DNA from: Leptolyngbya sp. SIO1E4
GTDB lineage: Bacteria; Cyanobacteriota; Cyanobacteriia; Phormidesmidales; Phormidesmidaceae
Reading direction: 5' to 3'
NCBI GenBank assembly: GCA_010672825.2
Contig: JAAHFU020000002.1
Span: 186,001-250,000 of the forward strand
Length of the DNA stretch: 64,000 nucleotides
The notes under the pieces are model-generated. The model did no database searches, had not been told where the DNA came from, and saw only the letters and a program-made list of their open reading frames with translations. This document shows positions 54,990 to 64,000 of this stretch, one piece after another. Every line of letters starts with the position of its first letter. Within the stretch, counting starts at the first letter, position 1. Position numbers and translations under genes: made by a program.

Positions 54990-56765
54990 ATGCAACCTGT
55001 CGATTTCACAACGTTAATGGCAACCTATGCCGAACTTCGCAACGACTGGCTACCCGCTCGCTGTGAACAGGTCGTGCAGCGCGATCGCACCACTATCTGC
55101 ATGGCATTGAGGACCCTCCGGCAGCGGCGCTGGTTGACCATCTCCTGGCATCCTCAAGCGGCTCGCATTCATATGGGTGATCCGCCACCCCGGACACCAG
55201 ATACGTTTACCTTTAGCCAACAGCTCAAGCATCAATTAAATGGGTATGCCTTGGTCGAAATCAACCCCGTTGCTCCCTGGGAAAGAGTTTTAGATTTGCG
55301 GTTTGCCCGTCGTCCAGGAGATCCCATTCAATGGCATCTCTATGTGGAAGTGATGGGTCAATATAGCAATGTGATTTTGGTGAATGCCCAAAACCAAGTG
55401 GTGACGGCTGCTCACCAGGTGTCAGAAAATCAATCGAGTGTGCGCCCAGTTTTAACGGGCACTCCCTACGTGCTTCCCCCTGCGATCACAGGCCCCTTTC
55501 CAACGTTAGAAGAGTCGCAAGAGCGCTGGCAGGAGCGAGTTTCTTTAATCCCAACAACCCTTAAAAAAGCGTTATTCAAAGCGTACAGCGGGTTAAGTTC
55601 GGCCCTTATTCGTGACCTGGTGTGTGGCGCTAACCTAGACGCGAGCCAGGGTGTAGACACCCTGAGCCCAGACGATTGGTCTCGACTGTTTGAACAATGG
55701 CAGTTTTGGCTGCGAGGCTTAGAGGCAGAGTCGTTTCAGCCAGGGCTGCTAGACGGGGGGGGATATTCTGTTCTCATCGGCACCCAGGCGGCAACGACTG
55801 CTAGCGTTCAAGGGCTTTTGCGAGACTATTACACCGCTGAACTCAATTTCCAGGAATTTGGCCGTCTCAAACACCAACTGAGTCAGCGTCTCAAAACACT
55901 GCTGAAAAAACTACGCCAGAAAGAAGACTCCTTTCGCACTCGTCTAGAGCAGGCTGATCACGCTGATGTGTATCGCCAGCAGGCTGATTTATTGATGGCC
56001 TACAGTTACCAGTGGCGACCAGGACTCCTGAAAATGGTACTTGAGGACTTTGAAACGGGAGAACCGGTCGAAATTCCGTTAAAACCTGAGAAGACGGCGG
56101 TACAAACTGCCCAAGCTTATTACAAGCGACATCAAAAGTTGAAGCGATCGCGCCAAGCGATTGAGCCGTTACTCAGCGAGGTGTTATCAGAAGTCACTTA
56201 CTTAGAACAAGTAGATGCTGCTTTGAAACAGAGCGAGCAGTACGAAACCGAGGCAGATTTAGCGGCGATTATTGAGATTCGGGATGAACTGATCCAACAG
56301 CAGTATCTAGAAGACCCGACCTATCGACCTGGGCAGAACCGCCCACAAGATGAGCTAAATGTCCGAAAATTCTTGACCCCTAACAAGCTAGAGGTTTGGG
56401 TAGGGCGGAACAATCGTCAAAATGATCTGCTCATCTCACAGGTTGCCACCGACTATGACCTCTGGTTCCATACCCAAGAGATTCCGGGCAGTCATGTCCT
56501 CTTGAGGCTTCAGGCTGGGCAAGCAGCCGACGAAGCCGATTTACAGTTCACCGCAGACTTGGCCGCTTATTTTAGCCGAGCTCAACAGGCTGACCAAGTG
56601 CCTGTGGTGTATACCCAGCCCCGATACGTATTCAAACCCAAAGGCGCCCGCCCAGGCATGGTGGTGTACACTCATGAAGCGGTGCTGTGGGGGCAGCCAC
56701 AACATCTGCGCGAACTGCTCAGCGGAACACTGCCTTCTCCACAGCTAGTTGTCACCGCTTCATGA
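54990..56765 (+). CDS. rqcH: NFACT family protein, RqcH/Rqc2 homologue
   Basis: RqcH binds stalled 50S subunits and adds alanine tails to the nascent chain, marking it for proteolysis. The layout is complete: the NFACT-N domain (QPVDFTTLMATYAELRN to about residue 180), helix-hairpin-helix and coiled-coil regions (about 180-430), and the NFACT-R domain with EVWVGRNNRQNDLLISQVA and DLWFHTQEIPGSHVLLRL. The length of 591 residues is standard. A GGGAG site lies eight bases before the ATG. Older names call such proteins fibronectin-binding. Confidence 0.9.
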   Translation: MQPVDFTTLMATYAELRNDWLPARCEQVVQRDRTTICMALRTLRQRRWLTISWHPQAARIHMGDPPPRTPDTFTFSQQLKHQLNGYALVEINPVAPWERVLDLRFARRPGDPIQWHLYVEVMGQYSNVILVNAQNQVVTAAHQVSENQSSVRPVLTGTPYVLPPAITGPFPTLEESQERWQERVSLIPTTLKKALFKAYSGLSSALIRDLVCGANLDASQGVDTLSPDDWSRLFEQWQFWLRGLEAESFQPGLLDGGGYSVLIGTQAATTASVQGLLRDYYTAELNFQEFGRLKHQLSQRLKTLLKKLRQKEDSFRTRLEQADHADVYRQQADLLMAYSYQWRPGLLKMVLEDFETGEPVEIPLKPEKTAVQTAQAYYKRHQKLKRSRQAIEPLLSEVLSEVTYLEQVDAALKQSEQYETEADLAAIIEIRDELIQQQYLEDPTYRPGQNRPQDELNVRKFLTPNKLEVWVGRNNRQNDLLISQVATDYDLWFHTQEIPGSHVLLRLQAGQAADEADLQFTADLAAYFSRAQQADQVPVVYTQPRYVFKPKGARPGMVVYTHEAVLWGQPQHLRELLSGTLPSPQLVVTAS

Positions 56766-56813
56766 CCTTTTTGTCAGGCTTTCATAACTGCTTTTCAAGC
56801 CAAATAACGCTGC

Positions 56814-56960
56814 ATGCCTTTGGTTGAGAGGAATTCTAATAAAACCCAACCAGAAATTTTGAAGATTTATGACGAAAGTTCTGTGTGGCTTGATACAATG
56901 CGACTTGGAGAGAGGCAAGACGAAAGTTCTGGTGATTCGTCCACTCAGGATTTGACGTAG
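56814..56960 (+). CDS. Possible 48-residue acidic protein before polA
   Basis: A stop codon lies just upstream of the ATG, the frame runs 48 codons and a classic terminator follows 36 bases after the stop, which is the layout of a small separate gene. The protein is polar and acidic, with YDESSVWLDTMRLGERQDESS in the middle (shown in part); a 13-base direct repeat GACGAAAGTTCTG codes for both DESS segments. No ribosome site is evident and I recognise no family. The rest of 56766-57259 holds no other gene. Confidence 0.4.
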   Translation: MPLVERNSNKTQPEILKIYDESSVWLDTMRLGERQDESSGDSSTQDLT

Positions 56961-56995
56961 TTTCCTCCAACTTGAGAGAGCAACAAATTTTCTTC

Positions 56996-57023
56996 AGCCG
57001 ACTTCTGACGAGGTCGGCTTTTT
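56996..57023 (+). terminator. Intrinsic terminator upstream of polA
   Basis: AGCCGAC and GTCGGCT are perfect 7-bp arms around a ten-base loop, followed by four T residues. It ends the possible 48-residue gene and isolates polA from it. Confidence 0.85.
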
Positions 57024-57259
57024 GTATAACTGTGCTCCAAAAAATATGTCCAGGAATTCGGTTTCTCCCACACTCAAGCCGTGACCTGGTTAAGCTTTGC
57101 GGCAGCCAGATTCCGGCTGCAAGAGATTTTTATCTGAACTGCTCTAAGGATGACTGTTCAGCTTCTGCATGGTCTGAGTTTGGCCCCGCTTCACGTTATG
57201 ATCCTTTGCCCTTTTACAATGGCGAAAGCACTCTAAATTGCGATCGCACCTGAAAACTT

Positions 57260-60163
57260 GTGGCTGACCAAACTGCTCCCCTACTTGTACTGGTTGACGG
57301 GCACTCCCTGGCATTTCGTTCCTACTATGCCCATGCCAGGGGCGCTGAAGGCGGATTACGCACCTCAACTGGTATTCCCACGAGTGTCTGCTATGGCTTT
57401 CTGAAGTCCTTGTTAGACATGCTGGAATCAGAGAAGCCTCAATATGCTGCGGTTGCCTTCGATTTAGATCAGCCCACCTTTCGCCATGAGGCTGCCGAGA
57501 CCTATAAAGAAGGGCGTCCAGAAGCGCCAGAAGATTTTTTAGAAGATGTTCGTAACTTACAAGAACTGCTGACGGCGTTAGGTCTCTGCATTGTGACGGC
57601 GCCTGGCTATGAAGCGGATGACGTGATCGGGACCCTGGCCACCCAAGGTAAAACGGAGGGCTATCGCGTCAAAATTCTCAGTGGCGACCAAGATCTCTTT
57701 CAATTGATTGACGATGAGGGGGCGGTTTCAGTCCTGTACTTGAGTAGCATCTTCGCCAAAGGCACTGCCCGGTCTGGGTCGCGAGAATTTCAGTCGCAGC
57801 AGGTCAAAGAAAAGCTTGATATTCTGCCCTCTCAAGTGGTGGACTATAAAGCCTTGTGCGGTGACACGTCGGACAATATTCCAGGGGTGAAAGGGATTGG
57901 CGCCAAAACCGCTGCCAAGTTGCTGAACCAATACGAGACCCTCGATGCCATTTACGCGGATCTAGAGAATATTAAAGGGGCCACTCAGAAAAAGCTTCGA
58001 GAAGGTCGCGAGAATGCTTACCATTCTCAATTTATGGCTCGCATCGTCACGGATGTGTCGCTAGAAGCCCATTTAGAGGCCTGTCAGCTGCAGGGGTTTG
58101 CCCCTGATGAGGTGGTGCCGAGACTGAAGCAGCTAGAGTTTCAGCAGTTTATTAACCGTCTACCCTATATTCAGGAAGCGTTAGGCGGTGAGGCGGCCCC
58201 TGAAAAGACCGCCTCATCCTCGTCAACCCTGTCCTCTCAGGAAGAAGCGGATACGGCTTTTTTCTCGGCAGACGAGACGGATCAGGCGCAGGCAGTAAAG
58301 GCGGTGGCGATCGCCCCTCAAATCATTACCACTGAAGCCCAACTCTACGAACTGCTTGACATTCTGAGCCTACAAACCCATGCCACGAAACCGGTGGCAT
58401 GGGATACCGAAACGACCTCTCTAGAGCCCCGGGATGCCGTTCTAGTTGGCATTGGCTGTTGCTGGGGAGATGGAGAATCCGACCTTGCCTATATTCCCGT
58501 TGGGCATGAGTCTGGTGAGCAATTAGATTGCACCTGGGTGCTAGAAGTCTTACGCCCCATTTTAGAAAGTGCTGATTATCCAAAGGTGCTGCAAAACGCT
58601 AAGTACGATCGCCTGGTGCTGCGATCACAAGGAATTGCTCTGGCTGGGGTGGTGTATGACACGATGCTGGCGAGCTATGTGTTGAATCCTGAGGCCAGCC
58701 ATAACCTGACGGATTTATCCCTGCGCTATCTCAACTTGTCAGCCCAGAGCTACAGCGACTTAGTGCCCAAAGGCAAAACGATTGCAGATCTCCCCATTGC
58801 CGACGTAGCCCAGTATTGTGGCGGTGATGTGCATACCACCTATCGCCTTACCCCAATTCTCTGTGAGCAGTTAGCGCCGTTTCCAGAACTCCAGCGCCTT
58901 TTGCACGAGGTGGAAATCCCCCTAGAGCCAGTGTTAGCAGAAATGGAATATCAAGGGGTGCGCATTGACTCTGACTACCTTGCAAACTTTTCTAAACAGC
59001 TGGAAACTGATCTCAAACGGATTGAGGAAGAGGCCTACAAACTAGCGGGAAAAACCTTCAATTTGGGGTCACCTAAGCAATTAAGTGAACTCTTATTTGA
59101 CACCCTAGGACTGGACAAACGGAAGTCTCGCAAAAACAAATCAGGCAATTATTCCACCGACGCCACGACCCTAGAAAAGCTGCAAGGCGATCACCCTGTG
59201 GTGGATCTCATTATCGAGAACCGTACGTTGTCCAAGTTGAAGTCTACCTATGTCGATGCTTTGCCCGAACTGATTCGGCGAGATACCCATCGAGTGCACA
59301 CAGACTTTAATCAAGCCATCACTGCTACCGGTCGCCTCTCGTCTTCGAACCCTAACCTGCAAAATATTCCGATTCGCACTGCCTTCAGTCGGAAAATTCG
59401 TGCAGCCTTTATCCCAGAGCTAAACTGGAAGCTGATTTCGGCAGATTATTCCCAGATTGAGCTGCGGATTCTGGCGCACCTGAGCGAGGAGCCAGTCCTC
59501 ATTACGGCCTACAACAGCCAGGAAGATGTTCATGCATTAACTGCTCGTTTACTCTTCGAAAAAGATGACATCTCTCCTGAAGAACGACGATTGGGGAAAG
59601 TGATCAACTTTGGCGTGATTTATGGCATGGGGGCGGTTCGCTTTGCCCGCGAAGCGGATGTGAGTCGAACTGAGGCAAAGACCTTCATCGATCGCTACTA
59701 CGAGCGCTACCCCAACGTCTTTGCCTATCTACAACAGATGCAACGAGAGGCGATCGCCCAGGGCTATGTTGAAACCCTTATGGGGCGTCGCCGTTACTTT
59801 AACTTCACCAGCGGCAAGCTGCGATCGCTGAAAGGCAGTGATCCAACCACCCTTGACCTCGATAACCTCAAGCGCATTGGGGGGTATGATGCGGGGCTAT
59901 TGCGGGCTGCTGCCAACGCTCCCATTCAAGGCTCCAGTGCTGACATTATTAAAGTGGCCATGATCCAACTGCAAGAAGTCCTGAAAGATTATCAGGCCCG
60001 ACTTTTGCTGCAGGTTCATGACGAATTAGTCTTTGAGGTGCCCCCCAACGAGTGGACTGAATTGGAGCCCAAAATTACAGGCACCATGGAATCAGCGGTT
60101 TCTCTTAAAGTGCCACTCGTAGTGGAGGCTAATGCAGGGCCAAACTGGATGGACGCGAAATAG
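57260..60163 (+). CDS. polA: DNA polymerase I
   Basis: Pol I fills gaps and removes RNA primers. Three parts are seen. The 5'-3' exonuclease is at about 1-300 (LVDGHSLAFRSYYA, GYEADDVIGTLA, GDTSDNIPGVKGIGAKTA). The proofreading domain is at about 355-540 and has its first acidic motif intact (AWDTETTSLEP). The polymerase is at about 590-967 with DYSQIELRILAHLS (motif A), RRLGKVINFGVIYGM (motif B) and VHDELVFE (motif C). An acidic Ser-rich linker joins the first two. The start is GTG with a weak ribosome site. Confidence 0.97.
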   Translation: MADQTAPLLVLVDGHSLAFRSYYAHARGAEGGLRTSTGIPTSVCYGFLKSLLDMLESEKPQYAAVAFDLDQPTFRHEAAETYKEGRPEAPEDFLEDVRNLQELLTALGLCIVTAPGYEADDVIGTLATQGKTEGYRVKILSGDQDLFQLIDDEGAVSVLYLSSIFAKGTARSGSREFQSQQVKEKLDILPSQVVDYKALCGDTSDNIPGVKGIGAKTAAKLLNQYETLDAIYADLENIKGATQKKLREGRENAYHSQFMARIVTDVSLEAHLEACQLQGFAPDEVVPRLKQLEFQQFINRLPYIQEALGGEAAPEKTASSSSTLSSQEEADTAFFSADETDQAQAVKAVAIAPQIITTEAQLYELLDILSLQTHATKPVAWDTETTSLEPRDAVLVGIGCCWGDGESDLAYIPVGHESGEQLDCTWVLEVLRPILESADYPKVLQNAKYDRLVLRSQGIALAGVVYDTMLASYVLNPEASHNLTDLSLRYLNLSAQSYSDLVPKGKTIADLPIADVAQYCGGDVHTTYRLTPILCEQLAPFPELQRLLHEVEIPLEPVLAEMEYQGVRIDSDYLANFSKQLETDLKRIEEEAYKLAGKTFNLGSPKQLSELLFDTLGLDKRKSRKNKSGNYSTDATTLEKLQGDHPVVDLIIENRTLSKLKSTYVDALPELIRRDTHRVHTDFNQAITATGRLSSSNPNLQNIPIRTAFSRKIRAAFIPELNWKLISADYSQIELRILAHLSEEPVLITAYNSQEDVHALTARLLFEKDDISPEERRLGKVINFGVIYGMGAVRFAREADVSRTEAKTFIDRYYERYPNVFAYLQQMQREAIAQGYVETLMGRRRYFNFTSGKLRSLKGSDPTTLDLDNLKRIGGYDAGLLRAAANAPIQGSSADIIKVAMIQLQEVLKDYQARLLLQVHDELVFEVPPNEWTELEPKITGTMESAVSLKVPLVVEANAGPNWMDAK

Positions 60164-60280
60164 CTTTACCAATGGGTCAATCAGTTTTCCTTTTATACGT
60201 CCTAAGACAAGGCTATTTCATTCTGAAAACACGCTGTCGTGTGTCTACGTCAAATTTCAGAGACGTTCAACCTGAGCCAT

Positions 60281-60336
60281 ATAGCCCTATTCAGTTCAAT
60301 CCAGTACGTTTTGGTGAAGGCAGGGTCTAGGGTGTA
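60281..60336 (+). repeat. Dispersed repeat, copy 6 (forward, shortened)
   Basis: It begins ATAGCCCTATTCAGTTCAAT like copy 5, but stops after a single GGTCTAGGGT and lacks the 3' part. It marks the boundary between polA and an AT-rich patch. Confidence 0.75.
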
Positions 60337-60372
60337 GACGAAAATAAAAAAGAGGGATATCCATAATCTCGA

Positions 60373-61125
60373 CTAATCAGGCGCGAAACCCACAACCTGT
60401 TGAATCTGTATGACCTCATCGTCAGATAATTGCTTTTTCCATTTATCCAAGGATTCTATCTTTACATTAGGTATTGGAATCGGTTTATGTAGTCCAAGAA
60501 ATTGTTGTAATTCGTGAATTGTTTCTTCAGTATTATGTGCAAAAGATTCATAAGAAATGACTAAGAGATCATCGTTAAGGATATTTGAAAGCTCTTGTAT
60601 CCTCTTATGATGGGCAACCCATCGCATTGAACATTGAGCTGCCAATGGAATATTGTCATAAACATTGATTAGGTCTGATGTAATTCCAAGGAAACGATTC
60701 GGGATTGGAAATTCTCTCCAACGTCTATGCCAGGCTGCTACTCCCTCATGTTTCATCATGCTTGCAACGGTGGCATACGGATTACGTTCGATGCCGACAA
60801 AAAGTGCCTTTGGGAAAAACTTTTTGAGCTTTTCAGCAATCCAAATATTAGGATGACTTTTATCTAAATATAATCGAGGTGAAGATTTGATGAGTTGCCA
60901 TTTATAGGTTGCAATCAAACCTCCCAAAAAAATACTTTCAAGCCTTGGGTTAAGTGCCATCCTTCTTGAGAGATGAAACATTGGCTGTGCTTCAATAGTG
61001 GCACGTACTTCTGGATGATCTCCAAGAGAATAGCCGAGCCAATGGGTGCCTGATCGCCCGGTACCAATGACGAAAATCGGTCGAGTTTTTGAAAATCCAG
61101 CAAGGTATTTTAGATTGTCTATCAT
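60373..61125 (-). CDS. Sulfotransferase-family protein
   Basis: The fold transfers a sulfuryl group from PAPS to a hydroxyl or amine. FVIGTGRSGTHWLGYSL is the 5'-phosphosulfate loop and VGIERNPYATVASMMKHE holds the 3'-phosphate Arg/Ser. The 250-residue length is short but complete. The gene and its flank to 61870 are clearly more AT-rich than the surrounding housekeeping genes, and no other pathway genes are near, which suggests transfer from elsewhere. The target might be a surface polysaccharide or lipid; unknown. Confidence 0.85.
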   Translation of the reverse strand: MIDNLKYLAGFSKTRPIFVIGTGRSGTHWLGYSLGDHPEVRATIEAQPMFHLSRRMALNPRLESIFLGGLIATYKWQLIKSSPRLYLDKSHPNIWIAEKLKKFFPKALFVGIERNPYATVASMMKHEGVAAWHRRWREFPIPNRFLGITSDLINVYDNIPLAAQCSMRWVAHHKRIQELSNILNDDLLVISYESFAHNTEETIHELQQFLGLHKPIPIPNVKIESLDKWKKQLSDDEVIQIQQVVGFAPD

Positions 61126-61871
61126 CTTGCAATACTCCGGACAGTTTTTGACAACTAACCACGGAATGGAGATTGCAACCCTTTTGGGCCAGCAGACAGA
61201 AACGAAAAATCCAGGATTTTAGCAGTCTCCTCGGAGATTGCTCGGACTGTTGCTTGGCGAGTTCGCTTGAAATCTATTTTATTTATCTAGTTCTTTGCTG
61301 AAGATAGAGCACTCTAACTATTTTGATCTGAGAACTAAATAACAAAAATTACTGATGAGTACCCTTCGATTTCTCTATCCAAGGGTTTGGGCTTTGATCG
61401 ATATTTAGAGACCCGCACTTACTCATACGGTTACCGAGACCTTGCTTCAGGAAGTATTTTCCCAAGATGAAATATCTTTAAAGAAGCGAGTGAAATTAGC
61501 ACTGTCTCAACAATGTGAAAAAGCTCAATGTTGCAACAGCGCTATTTCATTCTCATGGAAACCATAAAGTGTTAAGGTCTCAAGCTATGGCCAATTCTGC
61601 CAGATTTGTATGAATCCATATTTCCAAGCCTCGTCTGACGCATCAAGATTCTCGACGCCTCTGTTAAGATCCCGGATGTCCGCAATCCCTCGGTAAGCGG
61701 TACCAAATGGTGATACGTTTAATTCTCTTTTCGGCAGCGGCGTTTGCAAAGCGGATCTGAGGTTGTTGGGGGGGAGAAAATAAGGTGCATTGCCTTCATG
61801 ATGTAGTTCAAGGAGAAGATGCCTCACAGTTTCATATGCACTAACTGACTAATTTCTTCGCGAACTGCTTT
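61126..61871. other. AT-rich gap without a supported gene
   Basis: No intact gene is supported. A minus-strand 80-codon frame ends at 61585 and a plus-strand frame fragment (ETLLQEVFSQDEISLKKRVK, stop near 61567) look like possible decayed coding DNA, but neither has a recognisable family or ribosome site. With the sulfotransferase it forms an island between polA and trmO. Confidence 0.4.
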
Positions 61872-62465
61872 TTGAATATAGTTGTGCCAAAACTACCCCC
61901 AAAAAACTATATCCAGTCTGTTGATTTTCCTAGCGAAATCACCCTTAACCCCATTGGTATTGTGCGATCGCCCTACACCGAGCGTCACGGCACCCCGCGA
62001 CAATCTCAGCTATCGACCGTGCCAGAAGATTATGAGCCTGCGATCGCCCGCATCGAACTTTTTCCTGACATCATTCCCTCGGAAGCCTTAAAAGACCTGG
62101 CGGGATTTGAGTACCTCTGGGTGATTGCTTGGTTACACCTGAATAAGCACTGGAATCCCACTGTGATTCCTCCCCGTGGCCCCAAAGTTCGTCGGGGCAC
62201 CCTGGCCACCCGCGCCCCCCATCGGCCCAACCCAATAGGGCTCAGTGCCACTCGTATCCTCAAAATTGAAGAACTGACTCTCCATGTTTCAGGGATTGAT
62301 CTGCTCGACCAAACCCCTGTATTAGACATTAAGCCCTACGTCCCTTACTGTGACGCTTTCCCCCATGCTCGAGGTGGCTATGTAGATGGGGCTGAGAAAA
62401 CCACTGCCTCTGAAGCTGACATTTTTGGTCAATCAGGCCATCCTGGAATTACGGAATCCTTATAG
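61872..62465 (+). CDS. trmO: tRNA m6t6A37 methyltransferase TrmO
   Basis: TrmO (TsaA, UPF0066) uses SAM to methylate threonylcarbamoyl-adenosine at position 37 of certain tRNAs. LNPIGIVRSPY starts the fold; GTLATRAPHRPNPIGLSATR is the highly conserved core, and DIKPYVPYCDAFP ends it. The protein is short because it lacks the C-terminal extension of the E. coli form. The start is uncertain: TTG here, or GTG 12 bases on, and no ATG is available. Confidence 0.92.
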   Translation: MNIVVPKLPPKNYIQSVDFPSEITLNPIGIVRSPYTERHGTPRQSQLSTVPEDYEPAIARIELFPDIIPSEALKDLAGFEYLWVIAWLHLNKHWNPTVIPPRGPKVRRGTLATRAPHRPNPIGLSATRILKIEELTLHVSGIDLLDQTPVLDIKPYVPYCDAFPHARGGYVDGAEKTTASEADIFGQSGHPGITESL

Positions 62466-62542
62466 AGGCACGGTGTATCAGCTTCCTGGATAACATCTAA
62501 ACTGAAACAAGACCCTGCAATCCCGAGCACGGGAGGTAAATT

Positions 62543-63085
62543 ATGGGGCTAACAGTGCAAGATTTGCAGAAACTCCAGGCAGCACACCCTGACTATCGCA
62601 TGGAGTTGATTGCTGGTCAGGTGCAGGTGATGAGTCCTTCTGGATATGAAGCGGATGAAGTCTCGATCGAGCTAGCTCGACAACTAGCCAATTGGGTACG
62701 CCCTCGTAGACTTGGGCGAGTAACCGGTTCCAGCGCAGGTTTTATTCTCCCCAATACAGATACGCGCGCACCAGATGTCTCTTTTGTTCGGGCAGAACGC
62801 CTGCGGCAGAGTCCTCGTAGCTTTGCTGAACTGACGCCTGATCTCATGGTGGAGGTAAAATCACCGACAGACAGCCTTAAAAAATTACGACAAAAGGTTC
62901 AAAGCTTTCTATCGCTAGGGACTCAGATCGGCATCGTTGTTAATCCCGAGGCTCATACTGTAGAAGTGTATCGCTCAGAAGAAGATACGCCGCAGGTGCT
63001 AAGCGATGGAGATCAATTGATGCTCCCAGAACTTTTGCCGGGGTGGAACTTAGCGATCGCAGATCTCTGGCCCCTAGTTTTCTAG
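62543..63085 (+). CDS. Uma2 family (DUF820) nuclease-fold protein
   Basis: Uma2 proteins have a PD-(D/E)XK restriction-endonuclease-like fold and are very abundant in cyanobacteria; their role is mostly unknown. RMELIAGQVQVMSPSG is the start block, APDVSFV gives the catalytic Asp and LMVEVKSPTDS the Glu-x-Lys. The length of 180 residues is typical. GGGAGGT seven bases before the ATG is a strong ribosome site. Confidence 0.9.
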   Translation: MGLTVQDLQKLQAAHPDYRMELIAGQVQVMSPSGYEADEVSIELARQLANWVRPRRLGRVTGSSAGFILPNTDTRAPDVSFVRAERLRQSPRSFAELTPDLMVEVKSPTDSLKKLRQKVQSFLSLGTQIGIVVNPEAHTVEVYRSEEDTPQVLSDGDQLMLPELLPGWNLAIADLWPLVF

Positions 63086-63225
63086 AAATTTTAGAGAGAC
63101 GCAATCAATACACCCTATCTACCCCTCCACTGCAGATAGTATCCCATCCACTCATCCACCCCTTTACTTCTCCACTCATCACAGTCTCCTACTGGGGCTA
63201 TATTTGTGCGCTAAGCCCCTAAACG

Positions 63226-64000
63226 CTAAGCGCTAATCAAAGGGCTACTGCGGGCCTTGAAGTCAGCCCGAGCCAGAGCACTGACTGCCGCCTCAGGATC
63301 CTTAACCCGAAATTGAGCCCCCAAGCGCACAATGCGTCGCTGCTCCGCTGACCCAATGACGACAATTACAGGAACCCGAGCATAAGCAGGATTATCCCCC
63401 TGGCTATTGCGAATGACATTGCGGAGTCGATGTTGCTGTTCAATGTCTGAGGCCATGCTTGGATCTAGATCCACCATCACCATCCGCACATCCTCGATGG
63501 GTTCTGCATCATCAACGATAAACTGCACCTGATCGTCACGGCGATCGCACTTGCCCCACACCATCAACCGCGCATCTTGCTGAATGTATTGACCAATGCG
63601 CTCAAAGGAGCGCGGAAAAACCACCCCCTCGACGCTGCCGGTCAAATCCTCGAGCAACACAATCGCCATGCGATCACCCTTCTTCGTCACTACCGGTTTG
63701 ACGTTAGCTAACATCGCGATCGCACTCAAGGTGACATTATCCGGCTGACTGTCTACCTCGCCTAAATTAATGGGGGCCAAAATCCGAGCCGAACTTTGCA
63801 CGGACTTCAGAGGATGATCAGAAATATAGAAACCCAGCAGCTCTTTTTCCTGCTTAAGTTTCTCCTGGGATTCGAAGTCTGCGACTGGAGGTGCTTTAGG
63901 TGCACTCTCAAAGCCCCCGGTGGGAGCTGCTTCATCAGATGTGCCACCCCCTAACATATCCAGCAGATTACCTTGGCCAATGGCGCGATCTTTCGCTCGG
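63226..64000 (-). CDS. dnaE: DNA polymerase III alpha subunit, C-terminal part (cut by window end)
   Basis: The frame runs off the right edge without a start; the 5' part lies outside. The visible ~258 residues fit the end of DnaE: RAKDRAIGQGNLLDMLGG, then EKLKQEKELLGFYISDHPL, and the OB-fold part from about VTLSAIAMLANVKPVVTKKG to VVFPRSFERIGQY, with a poorly conserved tail. In many cyanobacteria DnaE is made from two genes joined by a split intein; the junction would lie upstream of this part, so it cannot be seen here whether this gene is intact or the C-terminal half. Confidence 0.93.
   Translation of the reverse strand, partial: RAKDRAIGQGNLLDMLGGGTSDEAAPTGGFESAPKAPPVADFESQEKLKQEKELLGFYISDHPLKSVQSSARILAPINLGEVDSQPDNVTLSAIAMLANVKPVVTKKGDRMAIVLLEDLTGSVEGVVFPRSFERIGQYIQQDARLMVWGKCDRRDDQVQFIVDDAEPIEDVRMVMVDLDPSMASDIEQQHRLRNVIRNSQGDNPAYARVPVIVVIGSAEQRRIVRLGAQFRVKDPEAAVSALARADFKARSSPLISA

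Noticed and set aside
61585-61827. An 80-codon minus-strand frame in the AT-rich gap
   Set aside because: There is no ribosome site and no recognised domain; I keep it only as possible decayed coding DNA.

Overview
The window reads as the chromosome of a cyanobacterium, most likely a filamentous Leptolyngbya-like one (inference). The support is direct: a psbA gene for photosystem II protein D1, the sulfolipid pair sqdB/sqdX, Ycf51 and DUF4079 membrane proteins, a transaldolase with an EF-hand tail, and many copies of the HIP1 octamer GCGATCGC inside and between genes. The DNA is a mixture of conserved housekeeping genes and accessory genes. No rRNA, CRISPR array, complete insertion sequence or prophage is visible. 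One tRNA gene (Ser, anticodon GCU) is present.

Layout. 0-9 kb: a membrane-anchored lambda-lysozyme-like enzyme, an exported TPR-CHAT protein, a small membrane protein, DUF4079, glyQ, an S13 D-Ala-D-Ala carboxypeptidase, a DUF362 protein and a CHAD protein. 9-14 kb: an unknown two-TM protein bracketed by two inverted copies of a dispersed repeat, then a V4R / roadblock / small GTPase / DUF4388 signalling cluster followed by a sugar transferase. 14-23 kb: nurA, DUF4864, sqdX-sqdB, a phytase-like lipoprotein, a membrane FAD oxidoreductase and ftsX. 24-31 kb: tatA, an aminotransferase, a polyol-dehydrogenase-like enzyme, ycf51, a lipoprotein, a second sugar transferase and a secreted protein. 31-36 kb: leuA, a lipase, the glutathione-dependent formaldehyde pair frmA-fghA, a strongly structured RNA candidate and tRNA-Ser. 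36-44 kb: a greatly extended RecJ, small lipoproteins and secreted proteins, a 2TM protein and transaldolase.

44-49 kb holds the most striking gene: a 1392-residue protein with three TIR domains, one membrane helix and fourteen WD40 repeats. 49-64 kb: a HIT protein, psbA, a MATE exporter, sufE, an MpaB-like oxygenase, a RemA-like DUF370 protein, rqcH, polA, an AT-rich sulfotransferase patch, trmO, a Uma2 nuclease-fold protein and the 3' part of dnaE running off the end.

Themes. Six copies of a ~95-bp dispersed repeat and two copies of a 26-28 bp palindrome sit between genes. Several accessory modules look regulatory or defensive (triple TIR-WD40, CHAT, roadblock-GTPase, RecJ with a HEPN-like tail). 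Many genes use GTG or TTG starts, and several starts were moved inward where a Shine-Dalgarno sequence, a signal peptide or an overlapping repeat or terminator argued for it.
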